Shown: positions 1 through 5,278 of the stretch, piece after piece
Position numbering within the stretch: position 1 is the stretch's first letter
How the letters are laid out: each line of letters starts with the position of its first letter
Origin: SIG459 sp045638085
Lineage (GTDB): Bacteria > Bacillota > Clostridia > Oscillospirales > Oscillospiraceae
Direction: 5' to 3'
Assembly: GCA_045638085.1 (NCBI GenBank)
Contig: JAZUAQ010000189.1
Span: 1 to 12,533, forward strand
DNA: 12,533 nucleotides
Position numbers and translations under genes: made by a program
The notes under the pieces: generated by a model
What the model saw: the letters and a program-made list of their open reading frames with translations, nothing else
The model's database searches: none
Told to the model about the DNA's origin: nothing

Positions 1-845
1 ACAACAGCTTCGTCGGTGTAACCGAGAACGCCCTTGAGCTCGTTTTCGGAAGCTTCCTTCATTGCTGCGCAGATCTCTTCATACTTTGCGGGCTTCTCAA
101 GGTTGACAGTGAGGTCAACAACAGAAACGTCCAGAGTGGGAACGCGCATAGCCATACCGGTGAGCTTGCCGTTGAGTTCGGGGATAACCTTGCCGACAGC
201 CTTTGCAGCGCCGGTGGAGGAGGGGATGATGTTGCCTGCTGCTGCACGGCCGCCGCGCCAGTCCTTAACGGAAACGCCGTCCAGGATCTTCTGGCTGGGA
301 GTGGTGGAGTGAACAGTGGTCATGAGACCTTCAACAATGCCGAACTTCTCGTTGAGAACCTTGGCAATGGGAGCCAGGCAGTTGGTGGTGCAGGATGCGT
401 TGGAAACGAAAGTCATGTCCTTGGTGTACTTGTCGAGGTTGACGCCGCAGACGAACATGGGAGAGCTGTCCTTGGAGGGAGCGCCCATGATGACCTTCTT
501 AGCACCAGCTTCGATGTGGGGCTGGCACTTTTCAGCGGTCAGGTTGAGACCGGTGCACTCGAGAATATACTCAGCGCCGACTTCGCCCCAGGGCAGATCA
601 GCAGCGTTGCGCTCGCTGAAGCAGGGGTAGCTCTTGCCGTTGACAACAAGGTTGTTGCCCTCGTAGCTGACTTCGCCGTCGAACTTGCCGTGCATAGTGT
701 CATACTTGAGCAGGTATGCAAGGTAGTCTGCAGAGCAGAGGTCGTTGATGCCGACGATTTCGATTTCGGGGTGGTTCATGCTGTTGCGGAAGACCATGCG
801 TCCGATGCGGCCGAAACCGTTAATACCGACTTTGATTTTGTTCAT
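1..845 (-). CDS. gap: Glyceraldehyde-3-phosphate dehydrogenase, type I (3' end outside window)
   Basis: This enzyme oxidises and phosphorylates glyceraldehyde 3-phosphate to 1,3-bisphosphoglycerate with NAD in glycolysis, in the cytoplasm. The visible 281 residues begin with the Rossmann motif GINGFGRIGR (7-16). Asp35 in GIND is the usual NAD-preferring residue. The catalytic motif SNASCTTNC places Cys152, and the paired His is H179. The stretch DWRGGRAAAGNIIPSSTGAA follows. About 50 C-terminal residues lie beyond position 1. The start ATG at 845-843 follows AGGAGG (862-857) by 11 nt. The sequence resembles the E. coli/Bacteroides GapA subtype rather than the common clostridial type, which has a GDQ...DGPHRK-like stretch after the catalytic His; this comparison is from memory. 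Codon use is strongly biased, as expected of a highly expressed gene. The gene is monocistronic from its own promoter, downstream of the GntR gene's terminator. Confidence 0.97.
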   Translation of the reverse strand, partial: MNKIKVGINGFGRIGRMVFRNSMNHPEIEIVGINDLCSADYLAYLLKYDTMHGKFDGEVSYEGNNLVVNGKSYPCFSERNAADLPWGEVGAEYILECTGLNLTAEKCQPHIEAGAKKVIMGAPSKDSSPMFVCGVNLDKYTKDMTFVSNASCTTNCLAPIAKVLNEKFGIVEGLMTTVHSTTPSQKILDGVSVKDWRGGRAAAGNIIPSSTGAAKAVGKVIPELNGKLTGMAMRVPTLDVSVVDLTVNLEKPAKYEEICAAMKEASENELKGVLGYTDEAV

Positions 846-884
846 AATAAATAATTCCTCCTGAGAGTAGTAATTTGTAGGCAA

Positions 885-906
885 ACGTACCATACATTTG
901 GTACGT
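885..906. promoter_or_regulatory. Inverted repeat just downstream of the gap -10 box, candidate operator
   Basis: Perfect 7-bp arms ACGTACC (885-891) and GGTACGT (900-906) flank an 8-nt centre. The dyad covers the predicted transcription start of gap, a classic repressor position. Its minus-strand core CAAATGTATGG recurs with one change (CAAATGTACGG) upstream of the neighbouring GntR gene. That this is the GntR protein's operator is inference; a 5'-UTR hairpin with a stability role is the alternative. Confidence 0.55.
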
Positions 907-910
907 GCTT

Positions 911-939
911 ATTATGCATTAAATTTTCCATTTTGTAAA
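911..939 (-). promoter_or_regulatory. Promoter of gap
   Basis: Read on the minus strand, TTTACA (939-934) and CATAAT (916-911) are separated by exactly 17 nt. Each differs from the sigma-A consensus at one position. Upstream, 940-1000 is a run of A and T tracts that could act as an UP element. Transcription should start near 904, inside the inverted repeat at 885-906. Confidence 0.8.
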
Positions 940-1036
940 TATCTTTTTTGAAAATAATTACAAAAAATCTGTTTTTTCCTCACATTTTTTTATAAAAAAA
1001 CGTCTTCGCTCCAAATGCTATTATATGCAGACAGTC

Positions 1037-1068
1037 AAAAACAAATCCCCCGCTGCAGCAGGGGATTT
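1037..1068 (-). terminator. Intrinsic terminator of the GntR gene
   Basis: Arms AAATCCCC (1043-1050) and GGGGATTT (1061-1068) form an 8-bp stem around a loop holding the self-complementary GCTGCAGC. On the minus strand the stem is followed by GTTTTT. It lies 14 nt past the GntR stop codon and separates that gene from gap. A weak TATAAT (1025-1020, minus) without a good -35 lies between it and the gap promoter. The rest of 940-1036 is A/T-rich with no gene. Confidence 0.85.
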
Positions 1069-1082
1069 TTCAAAAATCAAAT

Positions 1083-1874
1083 TCAGTTTTTGTCCACGCT
1101 GCGGCTGAAGGAAACGCCGTCCTTATGGAGGTAAACATCCAGCTTCACGCGGTCTGCGCGCATAAGGCTCTGGGTAAATTCGTAGACCATACCGGACTCG
1201 GTATAGGTGCGGCGCTGAACGAAGAATCCGCAGCTGCCGGGCTTGGAGTTGAGCATCTCTGCTTCCTTGCGGCTCATCAGCACGGCTTCATAGGAGTCAA
1301 CCGCATTGGCGGGGATGACGCCCACTTCATAGAGAAGGCTGTAGAAGCTGTGGGTGCGGAGAAGCTCTTTGGTGAGCTTGGGATATATGTACTGGGGATA
1401 GAAGCTGGTTTCAAGGATAAGGGGTTCACCGTCCACATGGCGGATACGGACAAAGCGGTAAACCTTGGAGTCGGTTCCACTGAGTTCAAGAACCTTCACA
1501 ATGTCGGGAGTGGGCTCGATCACCTCAAACTCTATCAGAGTAGAGGAGGGGGTCATGCCCATGGAGCTTATCTCGCTGGTGAAGGAATAGACCATTTCGG
1601 TCTTGCGGCGGACCTTGGGCTCTGCCACGAAGGTGCCGCGTCCCTGCTTGCGCACAACAAGACCCTCGCTCTCGAGAGCGCCGATGGCCTGACGTACGGT
1701 GGAACGGGATATATCAAAGGTTTTGCACAGCTCAGCCTCACTGGGGAGGAGGTCGCCGGTGGCGAGAGTGCCTGCCGAAATATTGCGCTTTACTATGCTG
1801 ACAAGCTGAGAGTAAAGAGGAATATCGCTGTCCATGGAGAGTATGCTGAGGAGTATGGGGTTCTTTTCCATCAT
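1083..1874 (-). CDS. GntR-family transcriptional regulator, HutC/UTRA type
   Basis: This is a DNA-binding regulator of about 263 residues. The N-terminal winged helix (about 18-84) shows the family signature IPLYSQL...I..G....GDLLPSE..L......SRSTVRQAI..L..EGLV....G.GTFV. The C-terminal half (about 105-245) is a UTRA ligand domain with RIRHVDGEPLILETSFYP. In HutC relatives this domain binds sugar phosphates, amino-acid derivatives or similar small molecules; the ligand here cannot be read. I start it at ATG 1874 because GGAAGG (1885-1880) sits 5 nt upstream; ATG 1871 (8-nt spacing) is equally possible. An upstream ATG at 1904 lacks a Shine-Dalgarno sequence and its extension covers a leader hairpin. 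It has its own promoter and terminator. Shared motif copies make autoregulation and control of gap plausible but unproven. Confidence 0.93.
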   Translation of the reverse strand: MMEKNPILLSILSMDSDIPLYSQLVSIVKRNISAGTLATGDLLPSEAELCKTFDISRSTVRQAIGALESEGLVVRKQGRGTFVAEPKVRRKTEMVYSFTSEISSMGMTPSSTLIEFEVIEPTPDIVKVLELSGTDSKVYRFVRIRHVDGEPLILETSFYPQYIYPKLTKELLRTHSFYSLLYEVGVIPANAVDSYEAVLMSRKEAEMLNSKPGSCGFFVQRRTYTESGMVYEFTQSLMRADRVKLDVYLHKDGVSFSRSVDKN

Positions 1875-1885
1875 ATAATCCTTCC

Positions 1886-1902
1886 GGAACGCCCTGCGTT
1901 CC
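1886..1902 (-). other. Leader hairpin touching the ribosome binding site of the GntR gene
   Basis: GGAACGC (minus, 1902-1896), a 3-nt loop and GCGTTCC (1892-1886) form a perfect 7-bp stem. It directly abuts the GGAAGG Shine-Dalgarno sequence at 1885-1880. No T-run follows, so it is not a terminator. It may affect translation or message stability. Its position argues against the upstream ATG at 1904. Confidence 0.6.
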
Positions 1903-1951
1903 ATTTGTTAAACGCACCCTTTGCGTTGAAGCAATCTCATTTGATTAAACG

Positions 1952-1980
1952 ATTATACAACATTTTCGGATGATTTGCAA
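1952..1980 (-). promoter_or_regulatory. Promoter of the GntR gene
   Basis: On the minus strand TTGCAA (1980-1975) is followed after 17 nt by a perfect TATAAT (1957-1952). The -35 hexamer lies inside one copy of the direct repeat ATTTGCAACAA (1973-1983). Confidence 0.75.
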
Positions 1981-2017
1981 CAACTTGTCCGTACATTTGT
2001 TACATTTGCAACAAGTT
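1973..2017. repeat. Repeat cluster upstream of the GntR promoter, candidate operator array
   Basis: Three overlapping repeats are visible. ATTTGCAACAA occurs at 1973-1983 and 2004-2014 (31-bp period, three helical turns). TACATTTG occurs at 1992-1999 and 2001-2008 (9-bp period). AACTTGT (1982-1988) and ACAAGTT (2011-2017) are inverted arms around 22 nt. TACATTTG appears once more in the window, in the gap dyad (893-900). The cluster overlaps and extends upstream of the -35 box, so it could bind a regulator, probably the GntR protein itself. Confidence 0.5.
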
Positions 2018-2022
2018 ATTTT

Positions 2023-2478
2023 TTATTTGCCCAGCTTTTTAAGCTTTTTCAGTATCTCATCCTGAGGGGGAAGCCCTTTGTTGCGGCGTCTGAGGCGACG
2101 GTAAGGCTCATAAAGCCGGGAGGCTTCCTCCCTTTCCAGTTCATCCACGAAGGGTACAAAATGCTTTTCTGCGGCCATCAGCATCCAGTCGCCCCATTCA
2201 TCCACAGCCTCATGGCAGGAAAGGAGTACGAAGCGCAAAACTTCCTCCAATTCCTCGCGGGGTGCGCTGCCATTGGTGAGAGCATCATAGTATTCCCCTG
2301 CTGCAGCTTCTGCAGCCCTGAAAAACTCCATATGCTCTTCCCTGTTTTTATACTGTCCGCCTCCGGTAAAAAGCTGGGCGAAAATCTTAACTCCGCCGAA
2401 GGAGCGCATAAGCTCCGCCGACCAGGAGATATAGTCGGAATATAGGGTGAATATTTTCTGTGCGTATATGCTTTTCAT
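2023..2478 (-). CDS. Hypothetical protein, 151 residues, helical and charged
   Basis: I do not recognise this family. The product has no signal peptide or membrane segment. It appears mostly alpha-helical, with alternating aromatic, acidic and basic residues, an acidic middle (74-120) and a basic C-terminus (about 126-151: RRLRRRNKGLPPQ, KKLKKLGK). Start ATG 2478 is chosen because GGAGG (2488-2484) lies 5 nt upstream; the longer start at 2496 has no Shine-Dalgarno sequence. It has its own promoter on the minus strand, divergent from the rplJL promoter. No T-tailed hairpin follows the stop, so transcripts might read into the GntR gene, although that gene has a promoter of its own. A cytoplasmic role is inferred only from the lack of export signals. 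Confidence 0.8.
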   Translation of the reverse strand: MKSIYAQKIFTLYSDYISWSAELMRSFGGVKIFAQLFTGGGQYKNREEHMEFFRAAEAAAGEYYDALTNGSAPREELEEVLRFVLLSCHEAVDEWGDWMLMAAEKHFVPFVDELEREEASRLYEPYRRLRRRNKGLPPQDEILKKLKKLGK

Positions 2479-2512
2479 CTTATCCTCCGCAGTCATTTTT
2501 TAATATGGCTAT

Positions 2513-2541
2513 ATTCTAAACTTTTTTGTGCAGTTTGGCAA
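2513..2541 (-). promoter_or_regulatory. Promoter of the 151-residue hypothetical gene
   Basis: Minus strand TTGCCA (2541-2536), 17 nt, TAGAAT (2518-2513). Each hexamer differs from consensus at one base. Transcription would begin about 30 nt before the start codon. Confidence 0.65.
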
Positions 2542-2594
2542 TCAAAGCATTAAATTTCCTGCAAAAAAACATTGAAAATACAGAGAAAAATCTC

Positions 2595-2623
2595 TTGACA
2601 ACGGCAAGTGCTTTTGATATTAT
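2595..2623 (+). promoter_or_regulatory. Promoter of rplJ-rplL
   Basis: Perfect TTGACA (2595-2600), 17-nt spacer, TATTAT (2618-2623). The predicted start near 2630 coincides with the beginning of the L10 leader fold. This is one of the strongest promoters in the window, in keeping with ribosomal protein synthesis. Confidence 0.9.
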
Positions 2624-2629
2624 ATTGGG

Positions 2630-2703
2630 GCGCTCCAAAGACAGCAGGTTGCGAAAGCGGAAATCCTGCCGAGGACAGCATCAATATTTTGATTGCTTTC
2701 TGT
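2630..2703 (+). promoter_or_regulatory. Ribosomal protein L10 leader (autoregulatory mRNA element)
   Basis: The conserved core of the L10 leader is present: AAAGACAGCAGG (2637-2648), a GCGAAAGC stem-loop (2651-2658), and CCTGCCGAGG (2665-2674). In this family L10, in complex with L7/L12, binds the leader and represses its own operon. Downstream, GACAG (2674-2678) and TCAA (2681-2684) can pair with TTGA (2689-2692) and CTGTC (2700-2704). This forms a hairpin that overlaps the base of the following terminator and so may be the antiterminator. The family match is by eye on consensus positions. Confidence 0.85.
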
Positions 2704-2740
2704 CTTCATGTCTTTCGGACATGAGGATTTTTTCTTTTTC
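2704..2740 (+). terminator. Attenuator terminator in the rplJ leader
   Basis: CTTCATGTC (2704-2712) and GACATGAGG (2718-2726) form a 9-bp stem (one T-G pair) around TTTCG. It is followed by ATTTTTTC and a second T-rich stretch to 2739. It lies between the L10 leader and the rplJ ribosome binding site, so it must act as a regulated terminator. Confidence 0.8.
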
Positions 2741-2773
2741 GGGCGCAACGAAATAACCCCGGAGGTGTAAACA

Positions 2774-3301
2774 ATGCCGAACGCAAAAGTTCTCAGCGAG
2801 AAGCAGGCAATTGTCGCAGCACTGACCGAGCGTATTCAGAACGCAAGCTCCGGCCTGTTCGTGGACTACAAGGGCATCACCGTTGCTCAGGACACCGAAC
2901 TGCGTACCGAACTTCGCAAGAACGACGTTGAATACTCCGTCGTCAAGAATACCCTCACCCGCTTTGCTCTTGACAACTGCGGCCTGCAGGAAATGAATGG
3001 TATCCTCAATGGTACCACTTCTCTCGCAACCAGCACCGGCGACCCCATCGCTCCTTTCCGCATCATCAATGACTACGCCAAGAAGATGAACGACATCTTC
3101 ACCATCAAGGCCGCATTCATGGATGGCAAGATCCTTTCTGAGCGCGAAATCGTTGAGATTTCTGCACTGCCCAGCAAGGAAGCTCTCTACAGCCAGGTAT
3201 TTGGTACTCTGCTTGCTCCCATCACCAGCCTCGCAGTGGTCCTGAACCAGATCGCAGAAAAGAACGGCTACGTTGCCGAACCCGAAACCGCAGCTGAGTA
3301 A
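2774..3301 (+). CDS. rplJ: 50S ribosomal protein L10
   Basis: L10 anchors the L7/L12 dimers to 23S rRNA at the stalk base and also represses its own operon. The 175-residue product has the typical N-terminal pattern: K..IVAALTERIQNASSGLFVDYKG (11-33), then LR....EYSVVKNTL...A, and a GPTA-like loop replaced by GTTSLATST. The C-terminal helix (about 147-165, LLAPITSLAVVLNQIAEK) is the usual docking site for L7/L12. Length is normal for the family. ATG 2774 follows GGAGG (2761-2765) by 8 nt. rplL follows after 38 nt on the same transcript. The codon bias fits high expression. Confidence 0.98.
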   Translation: MPNAKVLSEKQAIVAALTERIQNASSGLFVDYKGITVAQDTELRTELRKNDVEYSVVKNTLTRFALDNCGLQEMNGILNGTTSLATSTGDPIAPFRIINDYAKKMNDIFTIKAAFMDGKILSEREIVEISALPSKEALYSQVFGTLLAPITSLAVVLNQIAEKNGYVAEPETAAE

Positions 3302-3339
3302 GATAGCTGCACAAGACACAATTTTAGGAGGAAATTAAA

Positions 3340-3711
3340 ATGGCTAGCGAAAAAATCAATGCTATGATCGAAGAAGTAAAGGCTCTCACCGTTCTCGAGC
3401 TCGCAGAGCTCGTTCACGCTCTTGAGGAAGCATTCGGCGTTTCTGCCGCTGCTGCTGCTGTTGCTGCTGCTCCCGCAGCTGCTGCTGCTGTTGAAGAGAA
3501 GACCGAGTTCGACGTCGTTATGACCGACTTCGGCGCTGAGAAGATCAAGGTTATCAAGGAAGTCCGCGGCATCACCGGTCTGGGTCTCGCAGAGGCAAAG
3601 GCAAAGGTCGAGGCTATCCCCGCTGTCCTCAAGGAAGCTGTTTCCAAGGAAGAGGCAGAAGAGATCAAGGCCAAGCTCGAAGCTGTTGGCGCAAAGGTCG
3701 AAATCAAGTAA
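3340..3711 (+). CDS. rplL: 50S ribosomal protein L7/L12
   Basis: This is the flexible stalk protein that recruits translational GTPases. The 123-residue product has the dimerisation helices (1-35), an alanine-rich hinge (about 36-55), and a C-terminal domain with EKTEFDVVM and KIKVIKEVRGITGLGLAEAK, the factor-binding surface. AGGAGG (3326-3331) lies 8 nt before ATG 3340. It is co-transcribed with rplJ and ends at a strong hairpin. rpoB and rpoC, which often follow in Bacillota, are absent; a convergent VanZ-like gene is there instead. Confidence 0.98.
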   Translation: MASEKINAMIEEVKALTVLELAELVHALEEAFGVSAAAAAVAAAPAAAAAVEEKTEFDVVMTDFGAEKIKVIKEVRGITGLGLAEAKAKVEAIPAVLKEAVSKEEAEEIKAKLEAVGAKVEIK

Positions 3712-3729
3712 GTTATCCCTTACTTTTTC

Positions 3730-3764
3730 AAAAAAGAAGCACTGCATTGCAGTGCTTCTTTTTT
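3730..3764. terminator. Bidirectional terminator between rplL and the VanZ-like gene
   Basis: A 16-bp perfect stem is formed by 3730-3745 and 3749-3764 with a 3-nt loop; its GC core is GCACTGC/GCAGTGC. An A-run on the left and T-run on the right make it work in both directions. The stop codon of the convergent gene (3763-3765) overlaps the right edge. Confidence 0.93.
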
Positions 3765-4308
3765 ATTTCTTCAGTTTGCTGATGAAGGCTCTTCCGCCCA
3801 GAAAAATCAGATATCCGATTATATATCCAACGCTGTTGAGGAGTAGGTCATCAATATCCGAAACCCGGTCATAGAAAGGCAGCTGGATAATTTCTATGCA
3901 AAGAGAAAAGCCCACTCCTGCAAGAATCGCTTTCCAATGCCTATCAAGTTTTTTATATACGGATGGCAGAATAATACCTATGGGAATAAACATGGCGGTA
4001 TTGCCGATGACATTGATGAGGGCTTCCTTTTTCACCTCATAGTCCAGCAGATACACAAGGGGCAGGAAATTGAGCCTCGGCGGAAATGCCTTCGCCGCAT
4101 CGTAGACGAGGGGGGCAATCTTGCCGTCCACCTTAAAGAAGGGGAAAAATGTGAAACGAACAACAACGGCAATGCATATATAAACCAAAAGAAGCAGAGC
4201 TTCCCATTTCCAATCTATTTTTTTCCTTTTGAAACACACTGCCGCCCTTACTATAATCCAGAATGCACTTATTGCTGTCAGCGCCGCAGTGTAGGAAATT
4301 TCAAGCAT
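3763..4308 (-). CDS. VanZ-like membrane protein
   Basis: This 181-residue integral membrane protein has the VanZ family signatures: R51-T-F-P (RFTFFPF), N99-V-I-G-N103 followed by FIPIG (107-111), E139..Q142, R148, DIDDLLLN (151-158) and G161. Hydrophobic segments are visible at about 4-24, 36-56, 96-117, 126-142 and 158-173. VanZ was named for teicoplanin resistance, but most chromosomal homologues, including orphan ones like this, have no assigned role, so no resistance should be assumed. GGGAGG lies just upstream of ATG 4308. It is monocistronic, convergent with rplL and divergent from rsmE. Confidence 0.92.
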   Translation of the reverse strand: MLEISYTAALTAISAFWIIVRAAVCFKRKKIDWKWEALLLLVYICIAVVVRFTFFPFFKVDGKIAPLVYDAAKAFPPRLNFLPLVYLLDYEVKKEALINVIGNTAMFIPIGIILPSVYKKLDRHWKAILAGVGFSLCIEIIQLPFYDRVSDIDDLLLNSVGYIIGYLIFLGGRAFISKLKK

Positions 4309-4329
4309 AGCCTTCCCTCCCTTTATTTT

Positions 4330-4357
4330 ATTATATCATCTATCTCCGCTAAAGCAA
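4330..4357 (-). promoter_or_regulatory. Promoter of the VanZ-like gene
   Basis: Minus strand TTGCTT (4357-4352), 16 nt, perfect TATAAT (4335-4330). The -35 box lies in the loop of the plus-strand terminator at 4344-4372. Confidence 0.7.
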
Positions 4358-4372
4358 CAGCGGGGTTTTTTA
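4344..4372 (+). terminator. Plus-strand terminator between the divergent VanZ-like gene and rsmE
   Basis: CTCCGCT (4344-4350) and AGCGGGG (4359-4365) form a 7-bp stem with an 8-nt loop, followed by six T. No plus-strand gene ends nearby, so it probably blocks antisense or read-through transcription from the rplL side before the rsmE promoter. Confidence 0.65.
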
Positions 4373-4401
4373 TTGCAATAAAGGACAGAATATGCGATAA
4401 T
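4373..4401 (+). promoter_or_regulatory. Promoter of rsmE
   Basis: TTGCAA (4373-4378), 17 nt, GATAAT (4396-4401). It begins directly after the terminator T-run, and the start codon follows after 34 nt. Confidence 0.65.
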
Positions 4402-4435
4402 TATATTTAGAATATAACATCAGGGAGGACAAACC

Positions 4436-5173
4436 ATGCCCAGATTTTTTATGACCGGCAGCAACATAGCCGGCGGCATTGCCTATATTTCCGGTTCCGA
4501 CGCCGACCACATCAAGGTTCTCCGCCTGAAGGTGGGCGACCGCATCGTCATCTGCGACGGCAACAAAAATGATCATTACTGCCGAATCAAGACCCTCAGC
4601 CCCGACGCAGTTGAGGCAGAGATTATTGAAAGCGTTGTCTGCCCCGCCGAACCCAGCGTTCACTGCACCATACTGGCAGGCATTCCCAAGCAGGGTGAGC
4701 GCAGCGACTATATCGTGCAGAAATGCACCGAGTCCGGTGCCAGCGAAATAGTCTTCTTCATGTGCCACCGCTGCGTTGCACGTCCCGATGCAAAGGGTAT
4801 GGAAAAAAAGGTTCAGCGCTGGCAGCGAATTGCAGAAGAGGCCGCCAAGCAGTCCGGTCGCGGAATAATCCCCAAAGTCAGCGCCGTGGGCAGCTTTGCC
4901 GAGGCTCTTGATATTGCAATAAAGACCGACCTCCCCCTCTTTATGTATGAGACCGGTGACCGCGTCGAGCTTAAAGAAGCTATTGAAGCCGCAGGTGAAA
5001 TCTCCTCCGCAGCCATTATCACCGGTCCCGAGGGAGGTTTTGAGCCCTATGAGGCTGAACTTGCAAGCAAGGTTGGCATAAAGCTTTGCGCAATGGGTCC
5101 CCGCATTCTCCGCTGCGAGACTGCCCCCCTTGCCGCCCTTACCGCTCTAATGTACGCAACCGGCAATCTTTAA
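4436..5173 (+). CDS. rsmE: 16S rRNA (uracil-1498-N3)-methyltransferase RsmE
   Basis: RsmE transfers a methyl group from S-adenosylmethionine to N3 of U1498 in 16S rRNA of the small ribosomal subunit. The 245-residue product has the N-terminal PUA-like domain (PRFF at 2-5, HIKVLRLKVGD at 25-35) and the C-terminal SPOUT domain. SPOUT signatures are EEAAKQSGRGIIP (134-146), GPEGGF (197-202) and MGPRILRCETAPLAAL (220-235), the last two forming the knotted cofactor pocket. Length is normal. GGGAGG lies just upstream of ATG 4436. In many Bacillota rsmE follows prmA; that partner is absent here. The QueG-like gene follows after 105 nt without a T-tailed terminator, so the two are probably co-transcribed. 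Confidence 0.97.
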   Translation: MPRFFMTGSNIAGGIAYISGSDADHIKVLRLKVGDRIVICDGNKNDHYCRIKTLSPDAVEAEIIESVVCPAEPSVHCTILAGIPKQGERSDYIVQKCTESGASEIVFFMCHRCVARPDAKGMEKKVQRWQRIAEEAAKQSGRGIIPKVSAVGSFAEALDIAIKTDLPLFMYETGDRVELKEAIEAAGEISSAAIITGPEGGFEPYEAELASKVGIKLCAMGPRILRCETAPLAALTALMYATGNL

Positions 5174-5186
5174 GCCTGGGCCCTCA

Positions 5187-5219
5187 CCCCGTCTGCTGGG
5201 CAACAGCGGACTGAAGGGG
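5187..5219 (+). other. Structured intergenic hairpin between rsmE and the QueG-like gene
   Basis: GTCTGCTG (5191-5198) pairs with CAGCGGAC (5204-5211) over 8 bp (one T-G). After a 4-nt bulge, CCCC (5187-5190) pairs with GGGG (5216-5219). AAGCC (5172-5176) and GGCTT (5218-5222) give a competing outer pairing. No T-run follows, so it is not a normal intrinsic terminator. It may be an RNA processing or stabilising hairpin, or a small dispersed repeat; one window cannot tell. Confidence 0.5.
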
Positions 5220-5278
5220 CTTCTCAACATCAAGCTTGATTCAAAATAAATCCGTTGTCGCAAAGGGACGTGAAGCTT

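Noticed and set aside
1125..1973. 282-codon plus-strand open frame opposite the GntR gene
   Set aside because: Antisense shadow; the minus-strand product has a clear winged helix and UTRA domain.
2526..2756. 76-codon plus-strand open frame before rplJ
   Set aside because: It overlaps the rplJ promoter, L10 leader and attenuator, and has no ribosome binding site.
3763..4308. VanZ-like gene as a glycopeptide resistance determinant
   Set aside because: No van ligase, dehydrogenase or dipeptidase genes are nearby, and most chromosomal VanZ-like proteins are unlinked to resistance.
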